A stretch of DNA of 41,022 nt from Sediminibacterium sp. (GCA_030158665.1 JAOASM010000026.1:1-41022); one strand, 5' to 3'. Counted from the stretch's first letter, positions 9,260 to 19,137 are shown. The notes: generated by a model not told the origin, from the letters alone. Made by a program: numbers and translations.

Positions 9260-10060
9260 TTATTGTGCAGGTACTTCAATCCAAGTATGGTCAGCCAGTA
9301 ATTTTACGGTTGCAATAAATTGTGCGAAAGGTCCTGCGCCGCCGCCCCATTCATGAGGTGCCACCATGGACAACACATGCGATCCATCTTGTTTTTCATA
9401 GATATGATAAATCTGACCTATCTGTGGTTTGAACGTGATTTTTGCTTCATAAATCATCATGCTCAATTCTTTTCTTTTACGAATTTCTTGAGCTTGTCTT
9501 GCAAGTAGTTCAATTTGCTCCTTAATTTGATTGAGCTGCATATTGGTTTGATCCTCCATAGCAGAGAGTGCCTTATGCTTAATGACGCCTTCTTTAGTTG
9601 GACGAATAGCCACACTGCCTGCGGAAGATGCGTAAGGCAATACACTTAATTGCTTATGGTATACCTCGATATTTTTGAAAGGGCTTCTATCTTCCTTAAA
9701 ACCTTCATGTGTTACTTTTAAAAATCCATTAGCAAGAATTTCGTGCACTACTTTTAGATTCAATGAATCATCTTTAAAAAACTGAACAGTTAAGCAAGAA
9801 GCATTGTTGATTTCAGCGCTGATGGTATCTGCTAGTTCAATATTATCAAATGACATTGGTTGGCCATTTGGATTCACATGGTATTGTGCATAGAATGCAT
9901 CATTTTCTAAGTTGACCCAATTGTGACTAAAGCTCAAAAGATGACCATTGGGAACAGTCTCTATTTTATAATTGCCCGATTTTGGTACCGTTTGGTATTC
10001 GAAATCACATTTCTCAGGAAATAACTGCCAACTGGCTAAAAAATTGTACGCTTGAACCAT
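9260..10060 (-). CDS. Two-domain protein: lipocalin-like N-terminus plus DUF2452 (C1orf50-like)
   Basis: A 266-residue soluble protein with no signal peptide. The C-terminal 100 residues (about 160-262) match DUF2452, the domain of human C1orf50, as I remember it: a Q-rich helix (NQIKEQIELLARQAQEI), then GQIYHIYEKQDGSHVLSMVAPHEWG and a closing LLADHTWIEV. The N-terminal 155 residues start FLASWQLFPEKC and continue as alternating beta-type segments (G.Y.I, FSHNWV, FYAQYHVNPNG, NIEVYHKQL), suggesting a lipocalin or fatty-acid-binding-like barrel; that is inference. Function unknown. I prefer the ATG at 10060 to the TTG at 10099. Stop codons of this gene and the UbiD-family gene are directly adjacent. 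Confidence 0.8.
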   Translation of the reverse strand: MVQAYNFLASWQLFPEKCDFEYQTVPKSGNYKIETVPNGHLLSFSHNWVNLENDAFYAQYHVNPNGQPMSFDNIELADTISAEINNASCLTVQFFKDDSLNLKVVHEILANGFLKVTHEGFKEDRSPFKNIEVYHKQLSVLPYASSAGSVAIRPTKEGVIKHKALSAMEDQTNMQLNQIKEQIELLARQAQEIRKRKELSMMIYEAKITFKPQIGQIYHIYEKQDGSHVLSMVAPHEWGGGAGPFAQFIATVKLLADHTWIEVPAQ

Positions 10061-10111
10061 AGTAATAATAACAATCTTTGTCTTGAATGGTTGAGTCAAG
10101 AGGGCTTAAAA

Positions 10112-11923
10112 TTAATTTATTTCAACATAATTGGGCTTCTCGATGATATTTGAATTGTACTTATACCTCAGATTGGTAATAAGGCTAAAATTCCATGGAC
10201 TTAATTGCTTGTTTGTCCTTGGGAAATAGAATCCTTTTAATTCAATGGTGCCAAAAATCAAGTTTTCGTTTCGTATCCTCATACCTGAACCAACAGAGCT
10301 ATAGATATCACCTTTTAAAATTGGGTCGCCCATGGTTCTAATATAGGTTAGATTCCCAAATACAAAGGGTGCTGATTTAAAGCCCCAAATGGCGCGATTA
10401 TTATAAAAGACGGTTTCCCAGTTGCCAGAGATACGAGTGCCTCCTTTGATTTGCTCTCTATTCAATTGTGGTATGCCGTAATTGCTATTAATTCTTAACG
10501 CTTCGTTGTATTTATTTTTTAAAGTTTGCGTAAAACTCAGGTTTACAATCTGTCTATAACCAAAACCATTGTTGAGGTACTTTAATTTACTAAACTGTTC
10601 TAGGCTTGCTAGGAATCTAAAGTCCTGTAATGACTTATCCATATAACTGCTAGCAATATTGGCAATAATATGGGTGTAGTTCTCTTTTTTTGAAAGCTTG
10701 TATTGTTCGAATTTGAAACCTAAATATGGGGCTTTGTCGCCTTCAATTTGATACCTACCTGTTGTCCAAGTTAAAGATCTACCAATAGGCAAATCCTCAT
10801 ATCTACCTAACCCATATAAATAACGGGTCCTATACACTGATTGTCTAACAATGGTATAAGAAATAAAATCAGCTTTTAGATTTTGATAGTTTCTATCTAA
10901 TTGTAATTGATAATTAATTGGCCTTTCTCTAAAGTCGTTCTCTAGGTGTCTATATTGGATAAATTGTCTATCCTCATTTGCCTTGATGAGTCTTTTCTTT
11001 TTTGTAAGTTGATATCCAACCCAAATATCTTTGTGTTTTAAATTATAATTCAATTGATCTTGGAAGATAGAATCCCATTTACTTGGAAAAACATTTTCAT
11101 TGACTGTTTCTAGGTATTCAATTCCACCTAACCATTTACTATTGGGGTGGAGGATGGGCCTTTGTACACTGATAAAGTTCCTTCTTGCAGACAAAACATT
11201 GTTGGCGAGATTATTGCCATATTGATTTAAACCTGCATTGACTGAAATAAATGTCCCAAGAATATTACTCAGTCCAAAATCATAACCCCATCCAGATTTT
11301 GGTGTTCTTTCGTTTTCAAAGTTCTGAATCAGTTGAACACTGTTGCCGGTTCCTACTAGATTGATATTGTTAATTTTTGCAGCGTAAGCATTTTTGTTAT
11401 TGATCAATATTTCACCGCCATAGGAAAATAAATCTTTAGTGACTACCAATAGGTCTACTTGATTGGTATCATAAGGGGTGACGATGGCTGTTATTTTAGC
11501 ATCTTGTATATAGCTTAAATCCCTTAACCATTTTTCATTATAAGAAATGATAGAGGGGTCGAATAAATCCCATTCGCTAAAAAATAAGTTCTCTCTAATA
11601 GCCCTACTGTTAGAGTTGTAATGTAGTTTATTGCCAACTTTGGAAAAAACATCTTTTAAGTTCGATTCCTTTGAGTCTATACTAGTAGAAAAATTATGTT
11701 GTTCAATAGTGATGCTATTGATTCTTTTTCCGGCATAGGACTTTAGGGTAGCGATATTGTTAAACAGATAAATCCTAGTACTATCTGTCATTGAAAGTGA
11801 CTTCCCTGTAATGGCTTTTTTTGCTTTATCTAACAGACTAGTTTGCGCATAACTATACTGCGTAGGCATAACTTGTACAATGACGCAACATAGTAATGTA
11901 TATAAATAAAGCTTTTTACACAT
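10112..11923 (-). CDS. Outer-membrane beta-barrel protein with POTRA-like region
   Basis: A 603-residue exported protein. Residues 1-27 form a signal peptide ending near YSYAQ. Residues 60-160 contain KRINSITIEQHNF and a strand-turn-helix stretch (NSNSRAIRENLFFSEWDLFDP, then AKITAIVTPYDTNQVDLLVVTKD) that looks like one POTRA repeat of the BamA/TamA/FhaC type. The remainder has alternating aromatic and polar residues in many short amphipathic strands, as in a 16-strand barrel. The protein ends in N rather than the usual C-terminal phenylalanine. It starts 6 bases after the hexosaminidase gene stops, so the two are one operon. Substrate unknown; a role in outer-membrane assembly or secretion is inference. 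Confidence 0.75.
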   Translation of the reverse strand: MCKKLYLYTLLCCVIVQVMPTQYSYAQTSLLDKAKKAITGKSLSMTDSTRIYLFNNIATLKSYAGKRINSITIEQHNFSTSIDSKESNLKDVFSKVGNKLHYNSNSRAIRENLFFSEWDLFDPSIISYNEKWLRDLSYIQDAKITAIVTPYDTNQVDLLVVTKDLFSYGGEILINNKNAYAAKINNINLVGTGNSVQLIQNFENERTPKSGWGYDFGLSNILGTFISVNAGLNQYGNNLANNVLSARRNFISVQRPILHPNSKWLGGIEYLETVNENVFPSKWDSIFQDQLNYNLKHKDIWVGYQLTKKKRLIKANEDRQFIQYRHLENDFRERPINYQLQLDRNYQNLKADFISYTIVRQSVYRTRYLYGLGRYEDLPIGRSLTWTTGRYQIEGDKAPYLGFKFEQYKLSKKENYTHIIANIASSYMDKSLQDFRFLASLEQFSKLKYLNNGFGYRQIVNLSFTQTLKNKYNEALRINSNYGIPQLNREQIKGGTRISGNWETVFYNNRAIWGFKSAPFVFGNLTYIRTMGDPILKGDIYSSVGSGMRIRNENLIFGTIELKGFYFPRTNKQLSPWNFSLITNLRYKYNSNIIEKPNYVEIN

Positions 11924-11929
11924 TGTGCA

Positions 11930-13825
11930 TTATAAAACTTTAACTGCTCTTTGTTTCAATACAGCAATTGGGATATTCAATAGTTTGCCAATTGGCTTAC
12001 CGTTTTGATAACTTATTACCCTCAAAATGGTTACATCTTCTGGTATTAAAATAGGTCCATTAAAATGATTGCTATATGCATCAGGCATAGATTCGTCAAT
12101 GGTATAATAAAAATCCAATCCATTCAATTCGCCTTCCATACTCGCGTAAAGTTCGCCTTTTGTATTTAAGGTGGTAGTGACAATTGGGTCGTAGATACTT
12201 TTTGCATATTTAATTTTAAGGGTATCTAATATAGCAAAATGGCTTTCTACTTTTTTTGAAAATCGCTCCCAATCCTTGCTTTTCTTTGGAGACCATGCAA
12301 CTTCTGCGATAGCCATTAATCTTGGCCAAGCCATGTACTCAAGATTTCTGATATTTTGCAATTGTTCACTCCATAGATTGCCTTGGTTACCTAAAATGTA
12401 TTTCTCCTCTACGCCTTCTGGTACTGGTTCGAAGCTGTACGTTTTTTTCATTCTTAATCCAGCATATACCGAACCTTCTGCTGTTGCTTCGCCTTGGTAA
12501 TAATCCAAATAATTATGTGAACTTGGACTCATTACCACTGGATGCTTTTGTCTTGCAGCTTCAGCTCCACCTTTCACACCTCTCCAGCTCATGACAGCAG
12601 CTTCTGGTGCCAATCCGCCTTCAAGTATTTCATCCCATCCCATTAATTTCTTCCCTTTCGATTGCATGATTTTTTCTACTCGACGTACAAAATAACTTTG
12701 CACTTCATCCTGTGTCTTTAAATTTTCTCTTTGCATCAATGCTTTTATATCATCACTTTTTGCCCAATTGTTTTTAGCTGTTTCATCACCACCCATGTGC
12801 ATGTATTCAAAAGGGAATAGGGTAGCCAATTCGCCAAAAATAATATCTAAGTATTCGTAGACTTCTTTTTTAGAAGGATCTAAGTTGTTATCGATTCTTG
12901 CTGTAATATGCCCATTTAATCCTGACCAGTCAATGAATTCTTCTCCAGCATTTACTTGGTAAGGATAGTTAGGTGTAGTACTTAATTGTGGATAGGCTGC
13001 TAAGAAAGCCATACTATGACCAGGTATATCAATTTCAGGCATGATTTCAATGTTCTTGGTTTTAGCATAGGCCACTAGATCTTTAATATCTTCTTGTGTA
13101 TAAAAGCCGCCATATGTTTTTGGCTCTTCTGAAGCCGGCTTGGTGATATTATGCCATTTACCAATACGATTGGGTCTCCATGCACCTACCTGAGTCAACT
13201 TAGGTAAAGCTTTAATTTCAACTCTCCATCCTTGATCATCTGTTAAATGGAAATGCAATCTATTTAATTTATACATCGCCATTTCATCCATCATTTTTTT
13301 TACTTCAGCCACTGTGAAAAAATGACGACTTACATCCATCATAAAACCTCTCCATTCGAATCTTGGCGTATCTTTTATCTGAACAAAAGGAATACTCCAT
13401 ACTATTTTTGGTTGTGCTTGGTTGCTATAGATAGCAGGCGGACATAATTGTAAAATACTTTGCCAAGCATATAATGCACCAGCATAAGTCTGGGCTTTTA
13501 CTAGAATTCCTTTTTCATTTACCGTTAGTTGATAGCCTTCTTTGCCTAAAGCTTTATCTTGCACTTGTTCAAAACGGATACTTGCATTTTTTTGATTGGA
13601 TAGGCTTGCGTTTTTTCCAGTCACTGTTTTAAATCTTGTAATCATTTCGGTTCCTATCGCTTCAAATACACTTGGCACTTGTATTGATATTTGATTTGGC
13701 AAGATGAATTTTCCATTCCCAATTTGCAATGAACTAGGTTCTGGAATGAGCTGTACCTTTTGTGCATTGATCGTTAATATTGTCAATGAAGCAATCAAGA
13801 AAATACTGAATTTTTTTAGAGACAT
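11930..13825 (-). CDS. Beta-N-acetylhexosaminidase, GH20
   Basis: A 631-residue secreted glycoside hydrolase that removes terminal N-acetylglucosamine or N-acetylgalactosamine. Signal peptide about residues 1-21 (ends TINAQ). Next come a GH20 N-terminal alpha/beta domain (about 25-150) and the catalytic barrel with RGFMMDVSRHF, HFHLTDDQGWR, EIDIPGH and HMGGDE. The catalytic Asp-Glu pair is at about 347-348, and the substrate-shaping tryptophans (MSWRG, NLWSEQ) are present. A C-terminal domain (about 545-631; YYTIDESMPD) resembles the chitobiase/hexosaminidase C-terminal module. It leads an operon with the outer-membrane protein. Likely roles are recycling of chitin, glycan or peptidoglycan sugars in the periplasm or at the surface. 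Confidence 0.95.
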   Translation of the reverse strand: MSLKKFSIFLIASLTILTINAQKVQLIPEPSSLQIGNGKFILPNQISIQVPSVFEAIGTEMITRFKTVTGKNASLSNQKNASIRFEQVQDKALGKEGYQLTVNEKGILVKAQTYAGALYAWQSILQLCPPAIYSNQAQPKIVWSIPFVQIKDTPRFEWRGFMMDVSRHFFTVAEVKKMMDEMAMYKLNRLHFHLTDDQGWRVEIKALPKLTQVGAWRPNRIGKWHNITKPASEEPKTYGGFYTQEDIKDLVAYAKTKNIEIMPEIDIPGHSMAFLAAYPQLSTTPNYPYQVNAGEEFIDWSGLNGHITARIDNNLDPSKKEVYEYLDIIFGELATLFPFEYMHMGGDETAKNNWAKSDDIKALMQRENLKTQDEVQSYFVRRVEKIMQSKGKKLMGWDEILEGGLAPEAAVMSWRGVKGGAEAARQKHPVVMSPSSHNYLDYYQGEATAEGSVYAGLRMKKTYSFEPVPEGVEEKYILGNQGNLWSEQLQNIRNLEYMAWPRLMAIAEVAWSPKKSKDWERFSKKVESHFAILDTLKIKYAKSIYDPIVTTTLNTKGELYASMEGELNGLDFYYTIDESMPDAYSNHFNGPILIPEDVTILRVISYQNGKPIGKLLNIPIAVLKQRAVKVL

Positions 13826-13860
13826 AGTGCTGATTTTAATCGTTCCTTAAAGGTACTAAA

Positions 13861-13895
13861 AATAAAAAGCCCGACCACATTTCTGTTGTCGGGCT
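13861..13895 (-). terminator. Intrinsic terminator after ahcY
   Basis: On the minus strand, AGCCCGAC (13895-13888) pairs perfectly with GTCGGGCT (13875-13868) around a 12-base loop. It is followed by TTTTTATT (13868-13861). It lies between ahcY and the hexosaminidase gene on the same strand, so it ends ahcY transcription and makes the hexosaminidase a separate unit. Confidence 0.85.
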
Positions 13896-13962
13896 AATCT
13901 ATTCCTTATCCACTTTTATATTAGATGAAGGGGATTCAACTTGGGCTTTAGGCCTTTGTTAA

Positions 13963-15285
13963 TTAGTATCTGTATGCGTCAGACTTAAATGGACCTGCTT
14001 TAGGTATACCCAAATAAGCTGCTTGCTCGTCTGTTAATTCGTCTAATTGAGCACCTACTTTCGCCAAGTGTAAACGTGCTACCTTCTCATCCAAGTGCTT
14101 AGGTAATACATACACTTTGTTTTCGTAGTTTTTATGGTTGGTCCATAATTCAATTTGCGCTAATGTTTGGTTAGAGAATGAATTACTCATTACAAAAGAT
14201 GGGTGACCAGTTGCACAACCTAAGTTCACTAAACGACCTTCTGCTAATACAATGATATCCTTGCCATCGATATTGTACAAATCTACTTGAGGTTTGATGG
14301 TGTCTTTTGTGTGACCATAATTTTTATTCAACCAAGCCATATCAATTTCAATATCAAAGTGACCGATATTACATACAATCGCTTTGTCTTTCATTACTCT
14401 GAAATGCTTTTCGTTGATCAAGTCGCGACAACCAGATGCAGTAACAATGATGTCTGCTTCTTTAACAGCATCAATCATACGCTTTACTTCAAATCCATCC
14501 ATCGCAGCTTGTAATGCACAGATTGGATCAATCTCTGTCACAATCACGCGACAACCAGCACCACGTAATGAACCAGCAGAACCTTTACCTACGTCACCGT
14601 AAGAACCTACTACTGCAACTTTACCAGCCATCATCACATCAGTTGCACGACGAATCGCATCTACTAATGATTCTTGACAACCATATTTGTTATCGAATTT
14701 AGATTTAGTTACTGAATCGTTTACATTGATCGCTGGCATTGGTAAAGTACCTTTAGCCATACGCTCATATAAACGGTGTACACCTGTTGTTGTTTCTTCG
14801 CTCAATCCTTTAATGCCAGCAACAAACTGAGGATATTTATCCAATACCATATTGGTTAAATCACCACCGTCATCTAAGATCATATTCAATGGACGATCTT
14901 CGCCACCAAAAAATAAAGTTTGCTCAATACACCAGTCTCCTTCTTCAACGCTTTGACCTTTCCATGCAAACACACCCACACCTGTTGCAGCGATGGCAGC
15001 AGCAGCTTGGTCTTGTGTAGAGAAGATATTACAAGAGCTCCACTTTACTTCTGCACCTAATGCAGTTAAAGTTTCAATCAATACAGCTGTTTGAATGGTC
15101 ATGTGTAAACAACCAGCAATACGTGCACCTTTTAATGGTTGACTAGGGCCATATTCTTCACGGATACTCATCAAGCCTGGCATTTCTGCTTCTGCTAAAC
15201 GAATCTCTTTACGTCCCCATTCTGCTAGGGTAATATCTGCTACTTTATAAGGTAGGCTAAAATCAATGTTCTGTAAACCTGACAT
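13963..15285 (-). CDS. ahcY: Adenosylhomocysteinase
   Basis: A 440-residue NAD-dependent enzyme that splits S-adenosylhomocysteine into adenosine and homocysteine, closing the methyl cycle. Motifs seen are [16 protein letters not shown], the substrate region around [11 protein letters not shown], the Rossmann GSYGDVGKG with [23 protein letters not shown], and the C-terminal KSDAYRY, whose lysine and tyrosine reach the NAD site of the partner subunit. Length fits the family form lacking the insertion. It is divergent from an Lrp-type regulator across 116 bases and ends at a strong hairpin. I looked for an SAH riboswitch in its leader and saw none. Confidence 0.98.
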   Translation of the reverse strand: MSGLQNIDFSLPYKVADITLAEWGRKEIRLAEAEMPGLMSIREEYGPSQPLKGARIAGCLHMTIQTAVLIETLTALGAEVKWSSCNIFSTQDQAAAAIAATGVGVFAWKGQSVEEGDWCIEQTLFFGGEDRPLNMILDDGGDLTNMVLDKYPQFVAGIKGLSEETTTGVHRLYERMAKGTLPMPAINVNDSVTKSKFDNKYGCQESLVDAIRRATDVMMAGKVAVVGSYGDVGKGSAGSLRGAGCRVIVTEIDPICALQAAMDGFEVKRMIDAVKEADIIVTASGCRDLINEKHFRVMKDKAIVCNIGHFDIEIDMAWLNKNYGHTKDTIKPQVDLYNIDGKDIIVLAEGRLVNLGCATGHPSFVMSNSFSNQTLAQIELWTNHKNYENKVYVLPKHLDEKVARLHLAKVGAQLDELTDEQAAYLGIPKAGPFKSDAYRY

Positions 15286-15401
15286 ATTTAATAATTTAGG
15301 GTGTAAAGGTAGTTTTGTAGGATAAAATAATAAAATATATCTAAAATATAGTAGAATAGTCTAAATAAAGCTACATTTATACCTATAAACGCTATTTTGA
15401 T

Positions 15402-15941
15402 ATGAAAAATAAGACACAAATAGGGGATTCGGCTATGACACAAGATTCAAACTTAAATAGTATCCAACATCCCGCTCAAAATACGGTGCCTTTAGATGTG
15501 AAAGATTTAGCCATTCTTAGGCTTCTGCAAAATAATGCAAGAATCAGTGTCCGTGAGATTGCAGAGTCGGTGCAATTAAGTACCACGCCAGTACATGAAA
15601 GGATCAAGCGTTTGGAAGCATCTGGTGTAATCAAGCAATATGCCACATTGGTAGATGGTGCAAAAATCAAAAAAGGGCTCATGGTGATTTGCTATGTCTC
15701 TTTGAATCAGCATAGTAAAAAATCTGGGACACAATTTATTAAACTCATCAACGAATTGCCCGAAGTAGTGGAGTGTTATAGTATCTCTGGAGAATTTGAT
15801 TTCATGTTAAAGATTGTAGCTGAGGACATGAATAGCTATTATAATTTTCATGTCAATAAATTAAGCCAGGCCGAAAACATCGGTCAGGTGCAGAGCGTAT
15901 TTATTATGGGGGTAGTGAAACAAACCCATGTATTGGTTTAG
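15402..15941 (+). CDS. Lrp/AsnC family transcriptional regulator
   Basis: A 179-residue regulator. An N-terminal extension of about 30 residues precedes a winged helix-turn-helix (about 34-90: LDVKDLAILRLLQNNARISVREIAESVQLS..PVHERIKRLEASGVI) and an RAM/AsnC ligand-binding domain (about 95-179, with VVECYSISGEFDFMLKI). This class binds amino acids and forms octamers that bend DNA. A second ATG at 15435 could be used. It faces away from ahcY over an AT-rich gap; control of itself and possibly of ahcY is an inference from position. The gap to the convergent GNAT gene is 6 bases. Confidence 0.92.
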   Translation: MKNKTQIGDSAMTQDSNLNSIQHPAQNTVPLDVKDLAILRLLQNNARISVREIAESVQLSTTPVHERIKRLEASGVIKQYATLVDGAKIKKGLMVICYVSLNQHSKKSGTQFIKLINELPEVVECYSISGEFDFMLKIVAEDMNSYYNFHVNKLSQAENIGQVQSVFIMGVVKQTHVLV

Positions 15942-15947
15942 TGTGCC

Positions 15948-16472
15948 TTAAAAGGTCAATCGCATCACATAGTCGTCCATAAAAAAGCCATTGCCGATAT
16001 CAAATTTAAATTCAGCTTCTTTTATAAATCCATTTTTTAAATAAAAGGTATACGCATTATTGTGCTTATTGACTTGCAAGAAAATGGAGCTTGCCCCTTC
16101 TGCCTTTGCAACTTCAATTGCTTTTATTAACAAAGCTTTTCCAGAACCAGTCCCGTGTGCAGAAGGTAGGACATACAGTTTATTAAGCTTGAAGGCTTTT
16201 TGTTGATTTTGCTTAGTAGCGTTTTCTTCTTCTTCACTCACCGAACAAAATCCAATATCATTTCCATTTAAGGTTGCTATAAAAAATTGATGTCCTTTTG
16301 TAAATTGTTCCGCTAGCGAACTGTTACTGTACATCCAGTCTAACATAAAGTCAATCTGTTCTTGAGAAATGATATGCCCATAGGTACTAGGCCAAGTGCG
16401 CTCCGAGATAGAGCGGATTAAATTGAAATCTGCTACAGTAGCGACTCTAATTTCAAGATGATTCATGTTCAT
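15948..16472 (-). CDS. GNAT family N-acetyltransferase
   Basis: A 174-residue acetyltransferase of the GCN5-related family. The acetyl-CoA motif A is KLNKLYVLPSAHGTGSGKALL (about 105-125), preceded by strand FCSVSEEEE and followed by VNKHNNAYTFYLKNGF, the usual motif B region with the N..A..FY..NGF pattern. The substrate cannot be told. A second start (ATG at 16466, codon 3) is equally possible. It lies downstream of valS on the same strand, separated by a hairpin. Confidence 0.88.
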   Translation of the reverse strand: MNMNHLEIRVATVADFNLIRSISERTWPSTYGHIISQEQIDFMLDWMYSNSSLAEQFTKGHQFFIATLNGNDIGFCSVSEEEENATKQNQQKAFKLNKLYVLPSAHGTGSGKALLIKAIEVAKAEGASSIFLQVNKHNNAYTFYLKNGFIKEAEFKFDIGNGFFMDDYVMRLTF

Positions 16473-16480
16473 TCGGGCTA

Positions 16481-16511
16481 AAATAATTGAGTCCCCAAAT
16501 GGAGACTCAAT
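16481..16511 (-). terminator. Probable terminator between valS and the GNAT gene
   Basis: ATTGAGTC (16486-16493) and GACTCAAT (16504-16511) form a perfect 8-bp stem, extended by two G-C pairs after one mismatch. On the minus strand it is followed by a T-rich stretch (TTATTTTAG). It lies just after the valS stop and probably ends or attenuates valS transcription. Confidence 0.55.
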
Positions 16512-16527
16512 AAATAGGATTGTTAAA

Positions 16528-19137
16528 TTATAATTGCGCTAAACTTTCTTCGATGGTTTGAATTCTAGCCAATGCGTCAGCCTTTTTCTTTTGTTCAATC
16601 GCAATCACTTCTGGTTTTGCATTTTGAACAAATTTCTCGTTAGCTAATTTCTTTTCTACACTTTCTAAGAAGCCTTTTTGGTGCGCTAAGTCTTTTAATA
16701 AATTTTCTTTCAAGCTAGCTGTGTCAATTGCTTGGTCAGCCACTAAATAGAATTTATCTTTTTCTAAAGCCACAACAATACTTGAACCGATAGCAGTATT
16801 CGTAAAAGCGATAGACTTTGCATTGATTTGCTTAGCTAAGATATTTTGAATACGTTGGTAAGCTGTATTGTTATCTGACTGAATATGTAATTCTATTGTG
16901 TCCTTAGGTTTGATTTGGTTTTTGTTTCTTGCATCACGTAAAGTAGAAATCACATTTTTTAATAGTACGCCAGCATGCAAGACGCTTTCATCAACTTTAC
17001 TTATTGGGGCTAATTCTTTCACACATAAATCTTCTGTTTGTGTTTTTAGGGTATGGTGAATTTCTTCGGTAATGAAAGGCATGAAAGGGTGAAGTAGCTG
17101 TAATAATGCATCATAGAATTCAATGCTCTTTTCAAAAACAGTCGCATGAATCGGTTGTTCAAAGCCAGGCTTGATCCACTCCAAATACCAACTGCAATAG
17201 TCATCCCAAATTAATCCGTAGATGGTTTTCAATGCTTCACTTAATCTGAATGTTTTAAGCATTTCATCTACTTCTAATTGAGTTGCACTCAATTTTGCTT
17301 GGAACCAATCCATTGCGAAAGCTGCATCCTCAGGGACAACACCTTCTTTACTTTGACGTGGTTCCCACATTTTCAGCAATTTGGTTGCATTCCAAAGTTT
17401 ACTATTGAAGTTTCTTCCTTGCTCTAAAGTGGATTCGTCGAACAACAAATCATTTCCAGCAGGAGAGGCAATCATGATGCCAAAACGAACTGCGTCTGCA
17501 CCATACTGATCTATTAATCCTAGTAAATCTGGGGAATTGCCCAAGCTCTTACTCATCTTTCTTCCTTGCTTATCACGAACAATACCTGTAAAGTAGACAT
17601 CTTTAAAAGGAATCTTACCCATGTATTCTTCACCTGCCATAATCATCCTTGCTACCCAGAAGAAAATAATTTCTGGAGCAGTTACCAAAGTGCTAGTAGG
17701 GTAGTAATAATTAATTTCTGCATTATTTGGATTGGACATGCCTTTAAATACTTCGATAGGCCATAACCAACTACTAAACCAAGTATCCAAACAATCTGCA
17801 TCTTGATACAATTCCTTTCCAACTGTTTCTGGATAAGTAGTATATACTTTTTCAAGACTAGCTTCTACATAAACATTGCCTTCTTTGTCATACCATGCTG
17901 GTATTCTGTGGCCCCACCATAATTGTCTACTAATGCACCAGTCCTTAATATTTTCCATCCAATGACGGTAAACATTTTTAAACTTTGCAGGATGAAAATG
18001 AATCTCATCTGACATTACTTTTTCTAAGGCAGGTGCTGCCAATTGTTTCATATCCACCCACCATTGCAAACTCAATCTTGGCTCCACAATGGCATCTGTT
18101 CTTTCACTAAATCCAACTTGATTGACATAGTCCTCTATCTTCACTAAATTCCCCGCAGCTTCTAAATCTGCTGCAATAATTTTTCTTACTTCGATTCTGT
18201 CTTTACCTAGATACATTGGTGCAGCATCGTTCATGGTACCATCGTCGTTCATGGTATCAATCACTTCGAGTCCATGCTTTTGTCCTAATTGAAAGTCATT
18301 GATATCGTGCGCTGGTGTTACTTTTAAAGCACCAGTACCAAATTCAATCTCAATATAATCATCTGCTATAATCGGTATGCGTCTATTGATCATTGGAACA
18401 AAAGCATGCTTGCCAACTAAATGCGTATATCTAGGATCTTTTGGGTGCACACAAATGGCTGTGTCGCCAAAAATGGTTTCTGGTCTCACTGTCGCAATCG
18501 TAATATATTCATCCCCAGGAAGATCTAGTTTGTACTTGATATGGTACATCTTACCATTGACTTCCTTATGAATCACTTCCTCATCACTCAATGCAGTCTT
18601 GGCCTTCACATCCCAGTTGATCATGCGCTTGCCTCTATAAATCTTTCCTTTCTTATATAAGTCGATAAATACTTTTATCACTGTTTCATAGTAGTCAGGA
18701 TCCATGGTGAAAGAAGTTCTTTCCCAATCCAAACTACAGCCCATCTTTCTTAATTGCTGTAAAATGATCCCGCCGTATTTTTCTTTCCATTCCCAAGCAT
18801 AGCTTAAGAACTCTTCTCTGCTTAAAGACGATTTAGCAATTCCTCTTTCTCTTAACATCGCCACTACTTTTGCCTCTGTGGCAATAGATGCATGGTCGGT
18901 ACCAGGCACCCAACAAGGATTCATTCCTTGCATTCTTGCACGACGCACCAATATATCCTGAATGGTATTGTTCAAGCAATGGCCCATGTGTAAAACACCG
19001 GTTACATTTGGAGGGGGGATGACCACCGTATAGGCTGGCTTGTCATTGGGTACACTATGGAAATAACCTTGGTCGATCCAATGTTGATACCATTTTGTCT
19101 CTACTGCTCCCGGGATAAAATTTTTACTCAATTCCAT
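16528..19137 (-). CDS. valS: Valyl-tRNA synthetase
   Basis: An 869-residue class Ia aminoacyl-tRNA synthetase that charges tRNA-Val. The HIGH motif is HMGH (residues 50-53) within PPPNVTGVLHMGHCLNN, and the KMSKS motif lies in GRKMSKSLGN. The editing domain (about 190-330) with TVRPETIFGDTA and GTGALKVTPAHD, the anticodon-binding domain, and a C-terminal coiled-coil arm (about 800-869) are all present, so it is full length. Its ATG overlaps the earliest possible start of the divergent exonuclease reading frame by 2 bases. Confidence 0.98.
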   Translation of the reverse strand: MELSKNFIPGAVETKWYQHWIDQGYFHSVPNDKPAYTVVIPPPNVTGVLHMGHCLNNTIQDILVRRARMQGMNPCWVPGTDHASIATEAKVVAMLRERGIAKSSLSREEFLSYAWEWKEKYGGIILQQLRKMGCSLDWERTSFTMDPDYYETVIKVFIDLYKKGKIYRGKRMINWDVKAKTALSDEEVIHKEVNGKMYHIKYKLDLPGDEYITIATVRPETIFGDTAICVHPKDPRYTHLVGKHAFVPMINRRIPIIADDYIEIEFGTGALKVTPAHDINDFQLGQKHGLEVIDTMNDDGTMNDAAPMYLGKDRIEVRKIIAADLEAAGNLVKIEDYVNQVGFSERTDAIVEPRLSLQWWVDMKQLAAPALEKVMSDEIHFHPAKFKNVYRHWMENIKDWCISRQLWWGHRIPAWYDKEGNVYVEASLEKVYTTYPETVGKELYQDADCLDTWFSSWLWPIEVFKGMSNPNNAEINYYYPTSTLVTAPEIIFFWVARMIMAGEEYMGKIPFKDVYFTGIVRDKQGRKMSKSLGNSPDLLGLIDQYGADAVRFGIMIASPAGNDLLFDESTLEQGRNFNSKLWNATKLLKMWEPRQSKEGVVPEDAAFAMDWFQAKLSATQLEVDEMLKTFRLSEALKTIYGLIWDDYCSWYLEWIKPGFEQPIHATVFEKSIEFYDALLQLLHPFMPFITEEIHHTLKTQTEDLCVKELAPISKVDESVLHAGVLLKNVISTLRDARNKNQIKPKDTIELHIQSDNNTAYQRIQNILAKQINAKSIAFTNTAIGSSIVVALEKDKFYLVADQAIDTASLKENLLKDLAHQKGFLESVEKKLANEKFVQNAKPEVIAIEQKKKADALARIQTIEESLAQL

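Noticed and set aside
15286..15401. SAH or SAM riboswitch in front of ahcY
   Set aside because: The leader is AT-rich with no GC-rich conserved core or stable multi-stem fold that I can see.
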